DNA from: CAIUVD01 sp044338255
GTDB lineage: Bacteria; Planctomycetota; UBA11346
NCBI GenBank assembly: GCA_044338255.1
Contig: JBIILZ010000134.1
Coordinates: 1 to 9,497, forward strand
DNA length: 9,497 nucleotides
Reading direction: 5' to 3'
Below, piece by piece: positions 8,501-9,497 of the stretch. The position numbers and the translations under genes were made by a program. The stretch's first letter is position 1; the number at the start of each line of letters is the position of its first letter. The notes below the pieces were generated by a model. The model saw only the letters and a list, made by a program, of their open reading frames with translations, was not told where the DNA came from and ran no database searches.

Positions 8501-9036
8501 AGGGTCCATCGGGTGCGGCGTTCCTGTGCGCTCCGAAGGTCATCGGCGACACGGTGCTGGCGGTCCGCAAGGACGGCACTATCGAGCGTTTGCAGGCCGA
8601 TGATGGCAAGGCGCTCAGCAATGAGGTGGTGGGCGCGCCCCTGGTCGCCGCCTGGACCACGGCCACCGGCGTCGCCGGCTATACCTCCGCCGAGCTCATC
8701 GAGTACGACGGTGAAGCGTTGACGCGTACGGCTTTGCCGCAGGTCGCCAGCGATGGCGTCGCCAACCTCATCATCACCTCCGGCAATCGCGTGCTGGTGC
8801 GCGCCAATACCGGTGATCGCGCCTGGGATGAAGTCGGTCGCCTCGAAGAAAAAGTCACCGGCACCGCACTGGTCTGGCAAGGACACGCCGTCATCCCCAC
8901 CGGCACCGGCCTGACCGTCTTCGGCCCGCGCGGGTTCCACCTCTCTGGCAAGTCGGAATTCTTGAGTGCGGCGATGGTTCAGGAGCGCTTATTCATCATC
9001 AGTCAAGACGGCCAAATCCAACAATTCGAACGCTAA
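5506..9036 (+). CDS. Giant single-pass membrane protein: PATAN/DUF4388-like, TM, helical, PEGA, beta-propeller
   Basis: This 1176-residue protein has no name I recognise, but its parts can be read. Residues 1 to about 130 resemble a DUF4388/PATAN-type domain (SGVL, then an FQDGSPIAI strand, then helices with LTDEQLADVL and ARGYASEDEVG). Residues 189-231 (YEKRILNFVDGTNTILQIA onward) resemble the winged-helix-like module often found with it. A Gly/Ser/Thr/Pro-rich linker (about 235-325) includes five 4-residue repeats at 280-299. One transmembrane helix spans about 332-351. It is followed by a long charged helical region (about 353-795), probably coiled-coil or TPR-like. A PEGA domain lies at about 795-865 (LPVGAEIWHDGKQIGVTPL), then a beta-rich region to the end resembling a PQQ-type propeller, with repeated strands such as DGVIHATDDH and DGTIERLQADDG. 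Topology should be N-in, C-out. The domains suggest an envelope scaffold or signal-relay role, which is inference. The stop codon lies inside palindrome copy 2. Confidence 0.9.
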   Translation: MALLDSMLAENFHAAYRQQRSGVLTAEGATLTMRFCFQDGSPIAIDLGDDKDRLLANTLRDYNRLTDEQLADVLRSWEAGEAAAADLVVARGYASEDEVGRSTQAMVEDSLCRFFTGKINRVELDDNKTIDGFDFDRRAFRLKIDATVLLSTVDKRVAEIRTIQQEFGNFEAIFVFNEDSPGSGALTDYEKRILNFVDGTNTILQIAVLFRDSSFNAARTLSQLAAKKIIRRSDGDRQFEHPSGGTSGPRHGLGGSASGHLSGGRNRQGSGPVPPTRAPAIGTAIGTAIGTATGTATGTTTAAATAIRQATPTMREFTPYRQTIEEPRSSFMTVVLSLVLVVLSILGVLIYQYNARQREFAQTSQRLDDALSKSEWANAREQLDDARFKAGKDLSAQQRVDEMEGRIKAAIAVELSAIEKLSNEGNYQEAGMRLSLLPTDEKIDALRSRLARKQSISQQRARELADRVAEPLEKNNPRAALAMIAAAGLIVREQTPAIDAVDRWRIAQLELANSNTALYGKRLMAMVRIRNSEPPARMIEQLPLIEADLKRQEARLREQLGSIKAMIDRGASDAAVGEIDHLGLVTQLEDTTLASELTGMQKRIEEIRKTIAGLLKSSAESIVAFDKPDKLAAAIEQAKVLTSSLVTGVGPKAEACVALLTAVGKISTDQAPDVQATQIGLLLDQPGLDPFLYEALKTRVEKLRGLEKVAATALDNVRSLGRDNKLEEAVVVLDDLLKRTELRATLARATAVQEIEEFRARLVRRSALKDQLKAAMVKGDVATTTTLSREMGLKYLPLSLESLPVGAEIWHDGKQIGVTPLMLDISAAERVDYQVELRAPGYVSETANGTQAEAGWRLLVRLQRHPTITANLGGLVTNHPVAIGERVVVASRSALGVIDVQGRTTLVPFAVDAVDSPVYAGVISDGDELLLATRDNLALVISGLDGKPAVRRVPLSGRTDFPLALHRSTLIVDRRMLLIAGLDGVIHATDDHDAQNTWKGPSGAAFLCAPKVIGDTVLAVRKDGTIERLQADDGKALSNEVVGAPLVAAWTTATGVAGYTSAELIEYDGEALTRTALPQVASDGVANLIITSGNRVLVRANTGDRAWDEVGRLEEKVTGTALVWQGHAVIPTGTGLTVFGPRGFHLSGKSEFLSAAMVQERLFIISQDGQIQQFER
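6342..6401 (+). repeat. Five 12-bp tandem repeats inside the membrane-protein gene
   Basis: Three exact copies of GGCTATCGGTAC are followed by two of GGCCACCGGTAC. They encode AIGT three times and ATGT twice (residues 280-299) in the linker before the transmembrane helix. The unit is a multiple of three, so gain or loss of copies would change linker length without breaking the frame. Confidence 0.95.
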
Positions 9037-9141
9037 AACGAGGCTAGATACGCATCTGCGGCGTTGCCGGAATCCTAGCATGGCGTGTGCCATGCGTCGT
9101 CATCCGGCGCCTTGCATATGCGTACCTAGCCTCGTTTTAGC
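9032..9141. repeat. Palindromic element, copy 2
   Basis: A 110-nt palindrome, the same length as copy 1, centred at 9086/9087. The outer 21-nt arms are 9035-9055 and 9118-9138, with one mismatch (A-C). Pairing extends outward through GCT/AGC and so includes the TAA stop (9034-9036) of the giant membrane-protein gene. The 62-nt interior (9056-9117) matches that of copy 1 except for a few positions around 9070-9073 and 9100-9104, one of which is compensated (A-T to G-C). The terminal stem and GTGT loop are identical. The arms share with copy 1 only AAAA and scattered bases. A long hairpin at the transcript 3' end is likely. Confidence 0.94.
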
Positions 9142-9389
9142 TCACTGTTGGGGGCGACATTAGAACGCGTGCGGTTTTTTCGCGGTCTCTGGTTCAAAGT
9201 AATCCCGCTGAAAAAAACGAGGCTAGATACGCATCTGCGGCGTTGCCGGAATCCTAGCATGGCGTGTGCCATGCGTCGTCATCCGGCGCCTTGCATATGC
9301 GTACCTAGCCTCGTTTTAGCTCACTGTTGGGGGCGACATTAGAACGCGTGCGGTTTTTTCGCGGTCTTTGGTTCAAAGTAATCCTGCTA
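9035..9389. repeat. 179-bp tandem duplication holding palindrome copies 2 and 3
   Basis: Bases 9035-9209 recur at 9214-9388 with an offset of 179 and only two substitutions (9189 C to 9368 T; 9206 C to 9385 T). Each unit is a full palindrome followed by about 70 bp of non-palindromic spacer holding a T6 run. Similarity stops at about 9389. The near-identity marks a recent duplication. I see no gene in 9037-9497, only this duplication, a short unique spacer (9390-9431) and the last palindrome. Confidence 0.95.
9214..9317. repeat. Palindromic element, copy 3
   Basis: The 104-nt core is identical base for base to copy 2, with AAAA/TTTT at its ends. The 3 outer base pairs of copy 2 are lost: the left flank is AAA (9211-9213), while the right flank keeps AGC. 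This shows that the left boundary of the duplicated unit lies at the AAAA, not at the outermost pair of the copy 2 stem. Confidence 0.94.
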
Positions 9390-9434
9390 ATAATCCGACT
9401 TCTCGATTCGGGCAGCTGAACGGGAAACCTCCTT

Positions 9435-9497
9435 AAAACGGCGAGAACCATGCATATGCAAGGCGCCGGATGACGACGCATGGCGTGTGCCATGCGT
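9435..9497. repeat. Palindromic element, copy 4, partial and mirror-type
   Basis: Left part only; the window ends inside it. AAAACGGCGAG starts a 21-nt arm (9435-9455) with a third, different sequence. The following interior, ATGCAAGGCGCCGGATGACG (9456-9475), is the reverse complement of the right half of copies 2 and 3. The terminal stem and loop, GCATGGC-GTGT-GCCATGC, keep the same loop orientation as the other copies, and the last bases read GT as in their right halves, not TA as a plain inversion would give. By symmetry about 9486/9487 the element should end near 9538. Confidence 0.85.

Noticed and set aside
5521..8940. Minus-strand open frames at 5521-6285, 6313-7266 and 8014-8940
   Set aside because: All are antisense to the single long membrane-protein gene, in the frame where GC-rich codons leave few stops.
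9035..9389. CRISPR array
   Set aside because: There are only two units of 179 bp, the repeat is a long palindrome, and the spacers are identical rather than unique.
8966..9493. Small open frames at 8966-9163, 9148-9342 and 9305-9493 (minus)
   Set aside because: They translate the palindromes themselves, giving the same peptide from each copy; base pairing explains the sequence better than coding.

Overview
This is a GC-rich bacterial window with five protein genes that I can support, plus a family of about 110-nt palindromic elements sitting at gene ends. The host cannot be fixed from sequence alone. A bacillithiol enzyme (BshC), a MurD whose nucleotide-binding loop carries a GRHGGG motif, and a giant PATAN-like/PEGA/beta-propeller membrane protein together suggest Planctomycetota or a relative. 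The CorA and TetR genes look like ordinary proteobacterial-type family members. I hold the host call only loosely.

Layout. 1-114: short AT-richer leader. 115-1398 (+): bshC-like gene with a short N-terminus. 1403-1978 (-): TetR-family repressor, convergent with bshC (4-bp gap) and divergent from corA. 2027-2992 (+): CorA Mg2+/Co2+ channel. 2989-3098: palindromic element copy 1, which includes the corA stop codon. 3156-4121 (+): secreted alkaline-phosphatase-superfamily hydrolase. 4121-5428 (+): MurD ligase, starting on the last base of the previous stop codon. 5506-9036 (+): 1176-residue single-pass membrane protein. 9032-9497: no gene; two identical palindromes inside a 179-bp tandem duplication, then a fourth, mirror-type copy cut by the window end.

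How the parts may work together. The hydrolase and MurD are translationally coupled, which suggests a shared link to cell-envelope metabolism, though the hydrolase substrate is unknown. The giant protein follows after 77 bp and could be co-transcribed. It joins a cytoplasmic PATAN-like module to an extracytoplasmic helical, PEGA and propeller part, so it may be an envelope scaffold or signalling protein. BshC belongs to low-molecular-weight thiol synthesis. TetR and CorA form a divergent pair, so TetR may control corA, itself, or both.

The most unusual content is the palindrome family. Its 62-nt interior is conserved, while its 21-nt outer arms differ between copies and stay complementary within each complete copy. 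Arm lengths are constant and the two gene-linked copies take in the stop codon of the gene they follow. The last copy looks like a right arm mirrored onto the left side, which hints that arms may be rewritten by fold-back copying.
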